Below, piece after piece: positions 46,541 to 58,580 of a stretch of DNA of 64,000 nucleotides. The position numbers and the translations under genes were made by a program. The notes under the pieces were generated by a model. The model was not told the DNA's origin. It searched no databases and saw only the letters and a list, made by a program, of their open reading frames with translations. The stretch covers positions 3,009,743 through 3,073,742 of the forward strand of contig NC_088778.1 of the NCBI RefSeq assembly GCF_954871325.1, given 5' to 3'. Numbering within the stretch: the stretch's first letter is position 1; each line of letters begins with the position of its first letter. This DNA is from Gordionus sp. m RMFG-2023. Lineage: Eukaryota; Nematomorpha; Gordioida; Chordodea; Parachordodidae.

Positions 46541-48500
46541 CGCATAAAACTTTTTTTTTCAAAACAGCAGTTAACTTATCTTTATAAATCTGTGTCATTT
46601 TTTTTTAGCTCTTTACTCTATACTCTTATTATAATACTAATAAAAAAGTATCACTCGACTTCTCAAAAAAAGTTTATATGTTAAAATGTAGAAGAAAAAA
46701 CCCCATTCGAATTAATGTATAACTGCCTAAATCTAGTTTTGAATTAAACGCCAGGCTGTCAAAACATCAATAAATTAAATTCACAAACTAAAAAAACCTT
46801 CAAAATAAATAAGCTTTTTTCATTTTATTGTATTTTTGTTCTATTTAATATTAATGAAAATGTACCGTCATTCACCTAACAAGAATTTTTCTGAAAATAC
46901 ACATTTAATTTTAATTACCCATATATCATAGGAAGAGAAAATAAGAAAAACTTTTATTTTGCAAGCTCTACATATTGATTAATAAATCATATCTCCGATT
47001 TTTCATCTTTTTTTTTAAATTTCAATCTTATTGCAATAACAAAAATCAATAAATATAATTAATAAATATATTGCTTATCGTTGTCAACACCAATCTGAGA
47101 ATTTTAGCCGCCAAGTACAAAAAATAATTTGAATTTATATAATTTTTATAATTTAAATTTAAACGTATCCTATACAAGATCAAAAGAAGTCTGTACTGCC
47201 CGACCCATTGTTTGCTATAAATATCTCATTGAATTTCGTAAGTTTTTTATTTTGCTTTAAAATATTTTACAATGGAACTTAGTAATGCCTAGATCGTAAT
47301 AATTTTTTAACGGTCCATTGACTTGCTTGCCGATGGCTTTTATATAAAATCTCCCTATGTCCATTTGTGTAAAAAATGCTTTTGGCACACCACCAGCCCG
47401 ATGTTTAATAATTATTAGATTCTTATTTCAGAGATCTACTAACCCGAAAAAGACCGGGGCCTTACGGTTCGGGCTATTTGGGTCTTAATTTTTTTTAAAT
47501 ATTAATTTTCCTTCGTGAAATAAATTGACATTTTTTAAAAATCTTGCAAGAAAAAGGCGTCAATAACTTTTTTATAGTATATTTTTTTTTCTTAGTAAAA
47601 AAAAATTTGCTTCGGGCGGGATATATATGAAAAAATTTGTTCGTGATCGGGCCGGTTTTCTGACATTACGGCTATTTTACTTGGTTTATACGTATTGCCA
47701 TTTTCGCGTATTTTTTGATCCGATTTAGAATACATTCTTGGAATGCTTTTTTGCATATTTTTGCCTCGTATAAAAGGTGTTTTCGCAAATTTTAAATCTT
47801 AAATAATTTAGACATATTTTGTTTTCATTTTTTAAAACATAGTTTAATCCTGATTTTCTGTTATATCGGAACGATTGTAATACCTATCCTAACAATATAT
47901 GGGGAAAAAAAATATTATCTAAAAATACGTTACGATATATTTCAAGTTAAGCATAATATCATTAAATTCTAATGATGGTTAAATCTTTAAACTATTAACT
48001 AGAACTTCCTCTTAAAATTTGCAAGAACCTAAATCTGTTCTATCTTAAGTATAAACAAACTAATTTATGTTATCTAATATTTAATTTTCAAAGGATTGAT
48101 AGGATACATTTTACAGGATTTGAGTGTTAAATTTTTCGATTTATTAAGATGTCTTTTATAGGGTTGTAAAAAAATCAATAAGAAATAAATATATTTGATA
48201 AATCCAAAATGTGTTTTTTTTTGAAAACTTGGATCAAAAATAGGTTTTATGTTTTTTCAAATATTTTTGAAAAAGTGAAAAACATACTTATTAATAAATA
48301 GATCGTGTTAAATTACTACCTATGCCTTAATGTCCAAAATTTTATATTTTATTACTGAAATAAACCTTATATAAGAGCATAATAAAAATTGTATCTATAT
48401 ATAGGATCAATAATTTATCATTTACAGGTGAGCTTGGTGTGACATTTTGAATTAAACCTTTAAAAATTTTAAGGAGTTACAATTATATATTTAATTCTGG
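46541..48500. other. A+T-rich interior, no gene recognised
   Basis: Mostly featureless. A GC-richer stretch at about 47445-47690 (GACCGGGGCC, CGGGCGGGAT, TCGGGCCGGTTTTCTG) looks like another worn GC-rich MITE. Confidence 0.35.
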
Positions 48501-48521
48501 AATAATTTATTATTACTGATT

Positions 48522-50424
48522 TCATCAGGATATTCTAATGAGTTTTCTCTTGATGTTAACCTCAGAAAAGTATGAACCAAACCTTTATAGAATTATGAGG
48601 TAAATATATTTAAATATAAAATAATTATTTTTTATTTGGAGGCTGGTGGCGATGCGGAGATTTAAATTAAAATTATAAAGCCCTTAAGAATTTTTTTTTT
48701 ATATATAAATTTCGATATATTATTTTTTATATTAAGCCTTCTTAAATATTATAGATTTTCACTCATTTCTTCATGATGTTTATATCTTAATTTTTAAGCT
48801 GTTTAGACGAAGCTATTTTAGCTATCCAAACATTCAGCTCTTTACCAATACTATTAAATTCACATAAAGTAGATAGTATATATATAGAATAAGTCTCTTC
48901 ACTAAATTTTAAACAATTAGGTCTAAAAATGAAAGAGTTAAGGACATTATCCTTTTTACCTATCATGCCGTAAAGTCGCGATCTCCCTTATCAAACTATA
49001 TTTATGATTTAATAACATTATAAATTAGTTATATAAAATTCACATGTAAATTATTTTTACATAAAAATTATTAATTTAACTAATATGGGTTAACATAACT
49101 TATAAATATTATATTATATATTCAAAACAGGAAATTGATTTGCCAAGAATGTAAAAATCCCTTAGATCCTGAGGGAAAAATTCATGATACAATATTATGT
49201 AAAATATGTGATTTAAGAATCCACAAAGGCTGTCTAAAAGCACCCTTGGCATATTGTATGATTTGGGCCTCTTTAAAAGCTCCTTTTTTTTGTAAAAATT
49301 GTTACAAATAAACAGATTCACTAGCCAGGTTAAAATCCTCACCGGATAAAAAAACAGCAACTAATGAGCTTAGATTTATTATTATTTATAATTTAAAACC
49401 TCACCCTAGAGCTATAAATATTAATACATGTGAAGAAGATAAAATAGCTATAAATTTTTTAAAATATTATCAAAGAGATAATATTTTAGAAAAATATAGA
49501 CCCCTTAGGGTATTGGGTGACGGGAATTGCTTTTATCGAGCAATATCTCTGGCTATATATAGGGATTCTGATTTATATATATTTGTTCGAGTTAAGGCAG
49601 CTCTAGAAGTGATACAGAACTAAGAATATTATAGTTTCAATAGTCCCAATTATATCTTAAAAAATGATTTATTAAATTTTGAAACTTCATATGAACAAAT
49701 ATTAAACTCTATTATAAACATCGATGTTTGGGCTGGATTGCCAGAAATTTAAGCAACTAGTGCTGGTTTAATGGAACCATTTAGGTCGGAAAGTATATTT
49801 CCAAATAACCCTTATAACAGGGATATACGTGGTAGGGGTGTGTCGATTGACCAGCCCATTAATCGTGCCATCCTTTGGACGACGACTAATCCCCTTATTA
49901 TAAAGCATATCGTTATTAATCATTTTGCCTTTTTATATTAAAAAGAAGATAATATAGATATTGATATGAATATAGATAGATCAGATAGCTGTAATAAGGT
50001 CTTACCTATAGATAAAAACGTAATAACGTCAAAATTGATAAATATCAATACCGAGATTAAAAAATCTTCCTCACCAAAAAAAAATAAAATTCAAGAAATA
50101 TTAAAAAAGCCGTTTGAAGATTTTTTGGATATTTCAATTGACGATCTTGCTCATTGTGCGATGCCTTTTAAATCTAGATATACAGATATCCCTAAGATAA
50201 ATATTGCGTTAATGACCAAAAATTATAAATCGAATATTTTAGGTTCTGATAATAATTTAACACAGATCACTGGAGACGATATATCCGTTGTTTCGAGTAA
50301 AGATGATTACTCAGAAATTTCATCAAATAGTTTATCACAATATACTAAAGATGATATGTCAGATATATCTAGTGATGAATTTAAAGATATCGATGATAAT
50401 TTAGCCTTATGTAGGTGTTTTTAA
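48522..50424 (+). pseudogene. PHD-finger plus OTU-protease gene, interrupted by TAA codons
   Basis: The gene has several exons read on the plus strand. Likely ones are ~48522-48599 (HQDILMSFLLMLTSEKYEPN, then donor GTAAAT), ~48787-49010 (LDEAILAIQTFSSLPILLNS...), and a long exon from 49131 after acceptor AAAACAG to TAA at 50424. The long exon encodes a C4HC3 zinc finger of PHD type (CQEC...CKICDLRIHKGC...CKNC). An OTU cysteine protease follows, with Asp/Cys in LGDGNCFYRAIS, the segment WAGLPE, and the catalytic His in INHFAF. An acidic Asp/Ser-rich tail ends it. OTU domains cleave ubiquitin or related chains; PHD fingers bind histone tails. The frame is continuous for about 430 codons with no frameshift, yet has four in-frame TAA in the long exon and two in the preceding one. 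It is next to the right terminal array and is probably element-encoded cargo. Confidence 0.72.
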
Positions 50425-50454
50425 AGAAAAATGAGTATTTTTTTAGAATACCCG

Positions 50455-51344
50455 TGTGCCGCAATTCGTAGTTTAGTCATTATAATTTAACATTAAATAT
50501 GGCAATTCGCAGTTTAGTCATTTTAATTTAGCATCATATACACCTTAGAAAATTTAATTTAACATTAATTACGGCAATTCGTAGTTTAGTCATTTTAATT
50601 TAACATTATATACGGCAATTCGCAGTTTAGTCATTAATTTAACATCATATACTGTTTAGAAAATTTAATTTAACAATAATTACGGCAATTCGTAGTTTAG
50701 TCATTTTAATTTAACATTAAATACGGCAATTCGTAGTTTACTTAATTTAATTTAACATTATAAACCGCAATTCGTAGTTTAGTCATTTTAATTTAACATA
50801 ATATATTGTTTAGAAAATTTAATTTAACATTAATTACGGCAATTCGTAGTTTAGTCATTTTAATTTAACATTATATAACGGCAATTCGCAGTTTAGTCAT
50901 TTTAATTTAACATAAAATACGGCAATTCGTAGTTTAGTCACTTTATTTTAATATTAAATACGGCAATTCGTAGTTTAGTCTCTTTATTTTAAGATTAGAT
51001 ACGGCAATTCGTAGTTTAGTCACTTATTTTAAGATTAGATACGGCAATTCGTAGTTTAGTCATTTTATTTTAACATTAAATACGGCAATTCGCAGTTTAG
51101 TCATTTTAATTTAACATAAAATACGGCAAGTTTATTCTATTTAATTTAACATAAAATACGGCAATTCGTAGTTTATTCATATTTAATATAACATTATATA
51201 CGGCAATTCGTAGTTTAGTCATCCAATCTTCCATAATTTTATCTAAATTTAACAATAATTTACGCAATTCGTAGTTTAGACATGGCAATTCGCAATTTAC
51301 CTGGCAATTCGTAGTTTATAGCAATTCTTATTTTAGTCATGGCC
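50455..51344 (-). repeat. right terminal minisatellite array of the 24.9-kb element
   Basis: About 22 copies of the same ~41-bp unit as the left array but in the opposite orientation (GGCAATTCGTAGTTTAGTCA then TTTTAATTTAACATTAAATAC). The outer ~130 bp match the extreme left end, ending TTTAGTCATGGCC before the target duplication. Confidence 0.95.
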
Positions 51345-51353
51345 TATTATTTC
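51345..51353. repeat. 9-bp target-site duplication, right
   Basis: TATTATTTC, identical to 26392-26400. Confidence 0.85.
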
Positions 51354-52589
51354 TAATATAAAAAACATCTCTTGTCAAATTTCAATGGCTTCGTATAATA
51401 AAAAAAAAGATAAGTTAAGAGCTCAATCAGGGGTGTCGCTATCCTTTACAATCTCAGGGGACTCAACTAAAAAAAAATTGTGGGGGCTTCGTCCCCCCCC
51501 CATACCCCCAATTTGCGGGCCTTAGGCCGGGTTTTATATTATTATATTATACTTTTTTTTTAATTTGTTAACTCTTCAATTATTCTGAATTTTAATTTTC
51601 TAATTATTATGCATACAAATTAAACATATAAATAATTAAAACAATACAAGACATTTCTAAAAATAAAATTGTTTATTACAAAATCTATTTATTACAGTAT
51701 AAAATATTTTCGATTGCTGATATAAAAAAAGTTGCATCTAATTAGAAGTGATAAAAGATTAATTAATTCATACATATGCCTTATTCTTAGCAACTTACAT
51801 TGACAAAAGGTTAACAAACTAATATTACTCTCTGTTACCATTTTACACATTTATAAAATGGACTAATAAGGAAATCAACAATTCTTGAAGAAGAGAGTAT
51901 AAAGGACCAATCCTAATCATAAAACTAGTAAGTGGTTAGAGCTTCCTTTTAGATAACATGATGATCGAGAAAATTATTGTGAGATATTAAATTTCTAAAA
52001 GATTATCATCCATTTTAAATGATATATAAACGACTACACAGTTGACCATTATTGTTTATCTAAAATATGCAATCATATGCTCTCAGCCGTTGTAGTAATA
52101 ATCTTAAATTACATAGCAACACAAATAATAGATGCTGGCTAATTTGCAGTAATAGCCATGGCCAGGGTTGTCAGGTCAAAATTTTTAAATTGTGGGAGAA
52201 ATTTGGTATAATGCGAGAGAAATATGAAAATTGCGGTAGAAATATAAAAATTGCTAAAAAAATTTTTTGCGGGCCTGAATTTACTTAATTATCCACCTAT
52301 TGTTTTTATAAATAGTTTATATAAATACAAAGTCGGTAATTATTTTTAAAAATAAAATACGTCTTGATTTATTAGAATATATTAATTTATAAAAAAAAAC
52401 CAACGATTTTTTTAAATATAAAAGAATGTAAACAAGATAAAATTTTATTAAAAAAAACGATTTTAATTTTACAATTAAAAATATATTTTATGTGAATATC
52501 CCGCAAAACGACCGCAATTGGGTATAACATTATAGGGATAGGCGCTTAATTATCACGTATCATGTTTAAATACATAATAAGGTACTCCA

Positions 52590-53140
52590 TAAATAAGAAA
52601 TAATACAAATGTAACTACAGTTGCGTCAATTTTAATCACTTATCATGTAGTGCAACATTCACAGAGATACTTATTATCACATTGTTGGTAGAATCTTTTT
52701 CCCATAATATTTAACTAATATAAATGAAAACTATACTTGTAGAACAAAAATGAGCAAGACTATCATCAATGTTTTAGGACCTAAATCCAGGTGGTCAATT
52801 CTTGACGATTTGAAAGATGGGCATACATATGCAATTCTAACAGATGCATCTAATAAGGGAAATATTAAAATATTTCTCTTGATATTTCAACAAAATCAAG
52901 GTCGTTTCAATAAAACTATTAAATTTTTTCCCCTCAAATAGTGAAAAATCCAAAGACATGGCTATCCATATAATGATAAATATAGCAGATTTGAGATTAT
53001 CAATAAATTGCATGTCAGCCTTTCCTGATAATGCCTCAGTGAATTTGGTAAAAATAGATATTTACAGAATTGAGTCAGCACAATGTTGGTTGCGATATGT
53101 TCCTAATACCCGCCATCGATAGAATTTCAAAAGTTTTATA
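52590..53140 (+). pseudogene. hAT transposase fragment, plus-strand arm
   Basis: Encodes MSKTIINVLGPKSRWSILDD, then YAILTDASNKGNIKIFLLIF. The DASNKGNIK segment and the downstream DNASVNLVKI remnant match hAT transposases of the DUF4371/ZMYM type. It pairs with 53430-54015 as an inverted repeat with about 80-85% identity by eye. Confidence 0.7.
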
Positions 53141-53429
53141 AACCTTTAAAAATATATTTCTTAAATAAAGATTACAAAAGCTATCATAACATTTTTGAAA
53201 ATATTTTTCAATAATGAATGGCAGAGGTATATTTAGGAATGATTTTACATGTAGGAAATCTACTACATGCTGTTAATGTGATAGGTATATATTGCAACAA
53301 CTCACATCATTACCACTTCACCAACTCTTTTAATTCATTACTCTTTTAGTTGACTAACTAAATTCGTTAAAACATATCATCACAATTATTTCAACATCCA
53401 CAGATAATACATTCATTGCCTTCTTGCAA

Positions 53430-54015
53430 GAATTATGTAGTATATGGCATATACAGCCAATTAGTATTAATTCATTATTGTGCTGCCTCAATTCAGTAAC
53501 TTTAGTTTTTGCCAAAATTTACAGAGGCATTATCAGCGCAGAAAGCTGACATGTAAATCATTGATAACCCTGAATCACCTATATTTACCATTATGTGGCT
53601 AGCTACATCGTTGGATTTTTTACTATCCGAGGAAAAAATTTTAAAAGTTTTATTGAAAATTTTAAAAGTTTTTAATGAAATGTTCTTATTCTTGTTGAAA
53701 TAGCGAAGGATCGAGGGAAATGTTTTAATATTTCCTTTATTAGATGCATCTGTTAGAATCGCAGAATCGTGTATGGATGCCCATCTTTCAAATCATCTAA
53801 AATTGACCTCTAGGATTCAGGCATTATAACATTTGTGATAGCCTTGCTCATTTTTGTTATGCCACAAGTAAGGTTTGAACTTATATTGGAGTCGTTAAAT
53901 ATCATGAGAAAAAGATTCGACCCACATTGTGATGATATAGCTCTTCTGTGAATGTTAATACATGATAGATGTATACGATTTTCGCAAATGTAGTTGCATC
54001 TGTATTATTTATTAT
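53430..54015 (-). pseudogene. hAT transposase fragment, minus-strand arm
   Basis: The minus strand encodes SILDDLKDGHPYTIL, LTDASNKGNIKTFPSI and LSMIYMSAFCADNASVNFGK, a clearer version of the same hAT transposase region as on the plus strand. It ends near a Cys/His stretch (LYMPYTT) and contains stops. Confidence 0.7.
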
Positions 54016-55554
54016 TGAGAGTATTTTGGTATTGCAATCGATGTTGATATACTCCCCTGACTTATATGAATGAAATGATGTTGATTTATTATTGGATAAA
54101 ATTAAAACAGGATAGAAAGAAATTTACAAACTATACATGTTTTTCGAATAAATATTTAAAATTTACTATTAATATATAAAAATAATCAATTAATGTCTCT
54201 CAAAATCATTATTTATATATTAAAAACGTTAAAATACTTTTGAAAAAAATTGCGGGAGAAATTAAAAAATTGCGTTAGATTTTTGCGGGAGATTTCCAAT
54301 TGCGGTAGTTTTGCAGGAGAGATATCTGCGTGTAAATTAAATTGCCGGAGTCTCCCACTAATGGGGGGAGACATGGCAACCCTGGCCATGGCACTCACGC
54401 ACGATGTAAACTAGTATTAGAATTTATTAAGTGGGATAAATTAATAAAATAAAAACACTAAAAATCTTTGGAAGAAATAATTGTGCATATATATTGAAGC
54501 CTTTATTATTTACACGGCAAGGATGTCATATTAGAAATGAAACTTTGAACTATAAAATAAGGGCCAGAATGATATGATGAAACAATTAAGATTTTATATA
54601 TTATCTCACCACCGCTAGTTGGTATATTATATCTTAAAATAATAGTAGTTTGTAAAAATATCAAAAATATACTTGAATTAAAAATTTAACTCAAAACTGT
54701 TTTTTGAAAAAGAAATAAATAGCTTTCCTAACGTAAAAAAGAAAAAAAATCAAATTTATTACATCTATTGTAGGATGAATAATAAAATGTTTAATTTTGA
54801 AAATTATTTATAACTTAATAGATGTCGTTAAATACATAAAAGCAAATTGTTATTATATTTATTATCAAAAGCATTTTATATTAAAATTCATTATAATATT
54901 AACTTAATATATTATAACTGTCAAATACGTCTATAAAAGTGGCATTTTATCTAATATTTTATAAATAACTGTATATAATAGAGGATTATTAACTATATGT
55001 CTACTTATTTACTTTTTATTATACTTATTTGAACCTTGAAAATATTTTTAGGAATAGGTATGATAATAAAATTTAAAAATAAATATACAGTTGATTAGTC
55101 AACTCTGCTAATTACAATATTAAATTTTTTAGTTTTCAATTAATAAATGATATATTTATTTAATTAGGGTTATAAAATAATTTAAATTTAAATAGTCAAT
55201 TAAGCTTTTGCTCTTAATGCTAAATTAATATTTAAGGAGTATTGATATTATATTTGTAACGCAAAATTTGATTGCTAGCTGGCATAGTGAAAATTAATTT
55301 ATATGTATTAATTAATTTAATCTAATATTTAAAATATTATTCATTTAATAAATATTTATAGTCATTAATTTTTAAATAATAAAATTAAATCATATTTTAC
55401 TTAATAGAATTATAAATCTTTCACGGGGCAATCAAAAAAATTTATTTATAGTTCAAGTGGTTAAGATTCCATTAAACTTTTAGCTTCAGGGGGCTATTCA
55501 AATTTTCCAGGGGCTCGAGCCCCTGTGCGTCCTCCTCCCCTAGCGACGCCACTG

Positions 55555-58254
55555 TGTTCAATATTCAAAGACATCCTATTATATTAAAATAAAGAAAGTG
55601 TTAATATAAAAAATAAAAACAAGTCATTAGTTAACAAGTTAATTCAAATAATCCAACAATTTATATATTACATTGGATATAAGAATAACGATTTGTTCGA
55701 AACAAATCTGTTAGTTTTCTTATTTTGAAATAAATTGTAATTCATTAAAATTTAATGATTATTCATTTAAATTGAATAAAGTTTAAATAATGAATTAAAA
55801 TTTCCAATATATGTTCATGTTTTAAATTAAATAATTTCTGTCATAACTGATCTATAAACAAATTGTGCGAAAGGAATATCATTGGCCAATTCTATCATAT
55901 CCTTCAATTTCAAAGGTATAACTGAAATCTATTTGTGTATAATTATTGCTAATATTTATAATTTTTTTTAACAAAGTTTATGTTAGATAGTGAGAACAGT
56001 AGCATGGCTAGTCTGGGAGTTTCTCATTTTTTATAGAAAAAGTACGAGTAATAATGTACTTTGTGGGCACAACGGGGAAAACTATTTGCTGGTGAGAATA
56101 ACCTGATTACAGATTCAGAAGATGATTAAAGTGTAGAGAGTAGGGGAAGACCGTGGTATAGTCGACCCCAAAAGGGCAAACCGTATTAAAATATATAACA
56201 CTCTATCAATCATAATGTCTCGAAAGTCTTATTTTGTTACCCATTTTTATAACAAGGTTTAAATTTAAATTTTAATATAAATATATCTAATATCTTTTTT
56301 TTCAAAGATTTTATTTTTTTCTGGAAATAATTTTGACGAGTGAGTGATACCCGGATACGAACGAAACTTTGCTTGGTGTTATTTATTTCCACATAAAATT
56401 TATATTATCTTTATAGAAAACATACATATTGGCATAAAATGTTGTAACAGCACAGCTGTCTTATGACCAATCACTACATCATATTATATAATTTTCATAC
56501 TCATTAAATGAGAGTTTTACACAAAAAGTAATATGATAAATATATTTATATTCCTATTCATATTTAAACATACTAAATAAATTTTACGTCAGTTCATAAA
56601 ATTTTAAGGTTATCAAAAAAATGTAATCGGATTGTTTTTAAGAAATGAGACCAATTAGTCCATTTCACCGGCAGACTGATTAGTTTCCTAATCTAAAGGT
56701 TTGTAATATTGTTTTTGTATGAAATTTGCTATGCAAAGCAATTTGACTGTAAATATATTATAATATTTATTGATAAATTTACATTTTTTGGATAAAGCCC
56801 ATTAGACACTATTAAGTTGTGTGTCAGGATGAGATAAACTTTTTGTTTTCCTTTGAATCTATAATTATACCACATTATTTAGTTAGTAATGTTCCTATCA
56901 ATAAATAATAAATTTTGACTGATATTGTATTTGATTGGTAAAAAGTATTATTAATTTTTATTTTTGAAAAATTATGAAGTTCTACTGAGCTACTTTTGCA
57001 GGTATAAATCATATACAGCATTATAAATATTTATGTTGTTCAACATAAATAATAATTATAGCAAGCATAAATATAATACAATTAAATATTGCTGGTCAAG
57101 AAAATTATTTATTAGAGTTACATTAGAAATATAAGCCATTTACGTCATAAATCTGGGCTTAATATATTTCCAGCCTCCCCTATATTAGAGATAGAAAGTT
57201 GTAAATGAGCATGAAATGGTTCGAGGAATTATAATCAAGCTAAAGTTAGAAATATGGAGCATCGTAAATGTAGTAATCGGTTTATTTAAAATGTCGAAAC
57301 ACCTAATCTTTTGGGCTAACATTGTCATATAGCCCTGTTGTTCTGTTAGGATAATTAGGTATTACGAATTGCGAGTGGTGCACAAGCATGCACCCAGATG
57401 AGTATAATGTGAAGCATCATAATATACAAAGAGTTTTTCCCGAAGAGAGGATACTTCCACCCTTTCTCAAATGCTAGTAAAACCAAATTTTATTAATAAA
57501 TTTTCTTTGAACTATAACAACCTGATCCTATCTCTCTAAACATTTTAACACTAACTACTTTCCTAAGATAGAATTTCAATGAGTTTGTTTCAGAAAAATT
57601 AAACATCCAATTGAAAATCGAAACCTTTACAAGGCGTACTTTATCTAAATATAAAGGAATTTTTTTAAATATTTTAATGTAACAAATTTTGCGAAAATAA
57701 AATTATCAAAAAAATTAGAACATATCAAAGAAAAATTATCAACTGCTTATTTATTTGAAATTACTGTTATGTAAGTATAAAAATATTTTTAAAAGGCTTA
57801 CCAAATAATTTTTATAACTGTTCATTTAATTCTAAAGTAAATTAATATTATTGCCCATTATTATTTTTTGTTTTTTTATTTGACGTTGGCGTACTATATT
57901 TATAATGCAATAACATATTGTGGAATAAATATTAGTTATCTATTAGAATGTCTAACTTATATATTACATTTAAAGATATTAGGATATTATATTAGTAGAT
58001 AATTACCAATCTATTTCTATACAATAGGTTTTAAATTAAATTATGAATTATTATAGCAATATATTATCCATAAATCATTCTTCAAAGATGTAATAGATAA
58101 CACTATCCCCTACTACCCCCTCCATACAATCAATTCCTATCCATAAACCCCCCTCCCCTCCTTTAAAATATTTGGCTAAATTGTTCCTACACCTCCCCCC
58201 CCTTCCTATATAGATGCGATGTATATTAGTCTTATTATTCGGTTACCATAATTA
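55555..58254. other. A+T-rich stretch, nothing recognised
   Basis: No gene was recognised. The word GGGGAAGACCGTGGTATAGT at about 56143 resembles GGGGAGACCGGGGTGGGGTA at 43546 and may mark the end of a shared, unidentified transposon. Confidence 0.4.
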
Positions 58255-58580
58255 TAATTCTTCCATACATTTTTACTGAGTAAATGTCTTGAGATCATTT
58301 TAAATGTTGTCTTTAAAGATTTATTTAATTTCTTCCAAATATGTGTTGCATTATGGAAAATAAATACTTTAACATAAAATGATATTCTGAAATTATAAAT
58401 ATATTTCATCTTTTTTGAGAAATTTATAATATTAGTTGAATTAAAATTAGAATAGGAAGTTGCCTTACCATATCCTATATCTTTTTGATCTTTAATCCTA
58501 CGTCCTTATCCTTATTTCAGTTATTATTAATTTTAAATACATTTCAATCAATAAAAAAATTCTTTCCGAAGAACATTGCT
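58255..58580. repeat. dispersed repeat, copy 2 (first copy near 43595)
   Basis: Diverged copy of 43595-43935 in the same orientation. Shared landmarks are TTTTACTGAGTAAAT, GCATTATGGAAAAT and ATATTAGTTGAATTAAAATT. Confidence 0.75.

Larger units (their letters stand above)
26401..51344. mobile_element. 24.9-kb foldback-type Mutator-like element with cargo
   Basis: Left end GGGCATGACTAAA and reverse-complemented right end GGCCATGACTAAA start inverted repeats. The outermost ~130 bp match at about 93-94% by eye, e.g. both contain ATTGCTATAAACTACGAATT and CAGGTAAATTGCGAATTGCC. Both ends then continue as arrays of a ~41-bp unit in opposite orientation. Perfect 9-bp duplications TATTATTTC flank the whole. 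This matches the anatomy of Drosophila Foldback and animal Phantom-type Mutator-like elements (long TIRs of tandem subrepeats, 9-bp duplications). No transposase of that superfamily was recognised inside. The interior has a PHD-OTU gene next to the right end, BTB fragments next to the left end, a Helitron and smaller foldbacks. Mobilisation of the whole unit is inference from the termini. Confidence 0.75.
52163..54384. mobile_element. nested hAT with perfect 8-bp duplication and palindromic transposase
   Basis: Ends CAGGGTTGTCA and (reverse complement) CAGGGTTGCCATG. The duplication GCCATGGC is exact at 52155-52162 and 54385-54392 and is itself a palindrome. The interior holds the same hAT transposase segment twice in opposite orientation: plus at about 52590-53140 and minus at about 53430-54015. 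Each copy includes a start-like MSK, SILDDLKDGH, LTDASNKGNIK and, on the minus copy, SAFCADNASVNFG, features of the hAT catalytic region. Both copies have stops, so the element is non-autonomous. Confidence 0.85.
51428..55554. mobile_element. probable hAT element, interrupted by a nested hAT
   Basis: Left end CAGGGGTGTCGCTATCC and reverse-complemented right end CAGTGGCGTCGCTAGGG form hAT-type inverted repeats. Flanks AGCTCAAT and TGTTCAAT agree at 6 of 8 positions, so the duplication is eroded or the two ends belong to different copies. Without the nested 2.2-kb insertion it would be about 1.9 kb. No transposase remnant of its own was recognised. Confidence 0.55.

Noticed and set aside
49109-49360. 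83-codon minus-strand frame
   Set aside because: Antisense of the PHD-finger exon, whose Cys/His pattern is on the plus strand.
48787-50424. Nuclear genetic code with TAA read as Gln
   Set aside because: PCMT1 ends with TAA at the family's conserved C-terminus, and a decayed hAT has TAA where Tyr is expected; decay is simpler. The pattern is still reported as a finding.
26401-51344. Polinton or other virus-like identity for the 24.9-kb element
   Set aside because: No capsid, packaging ATPase, polymerase or integrase was recognised, and the 9-bp duplication fits Mutator-like elements, not the 6-bp duplication of Polintons.
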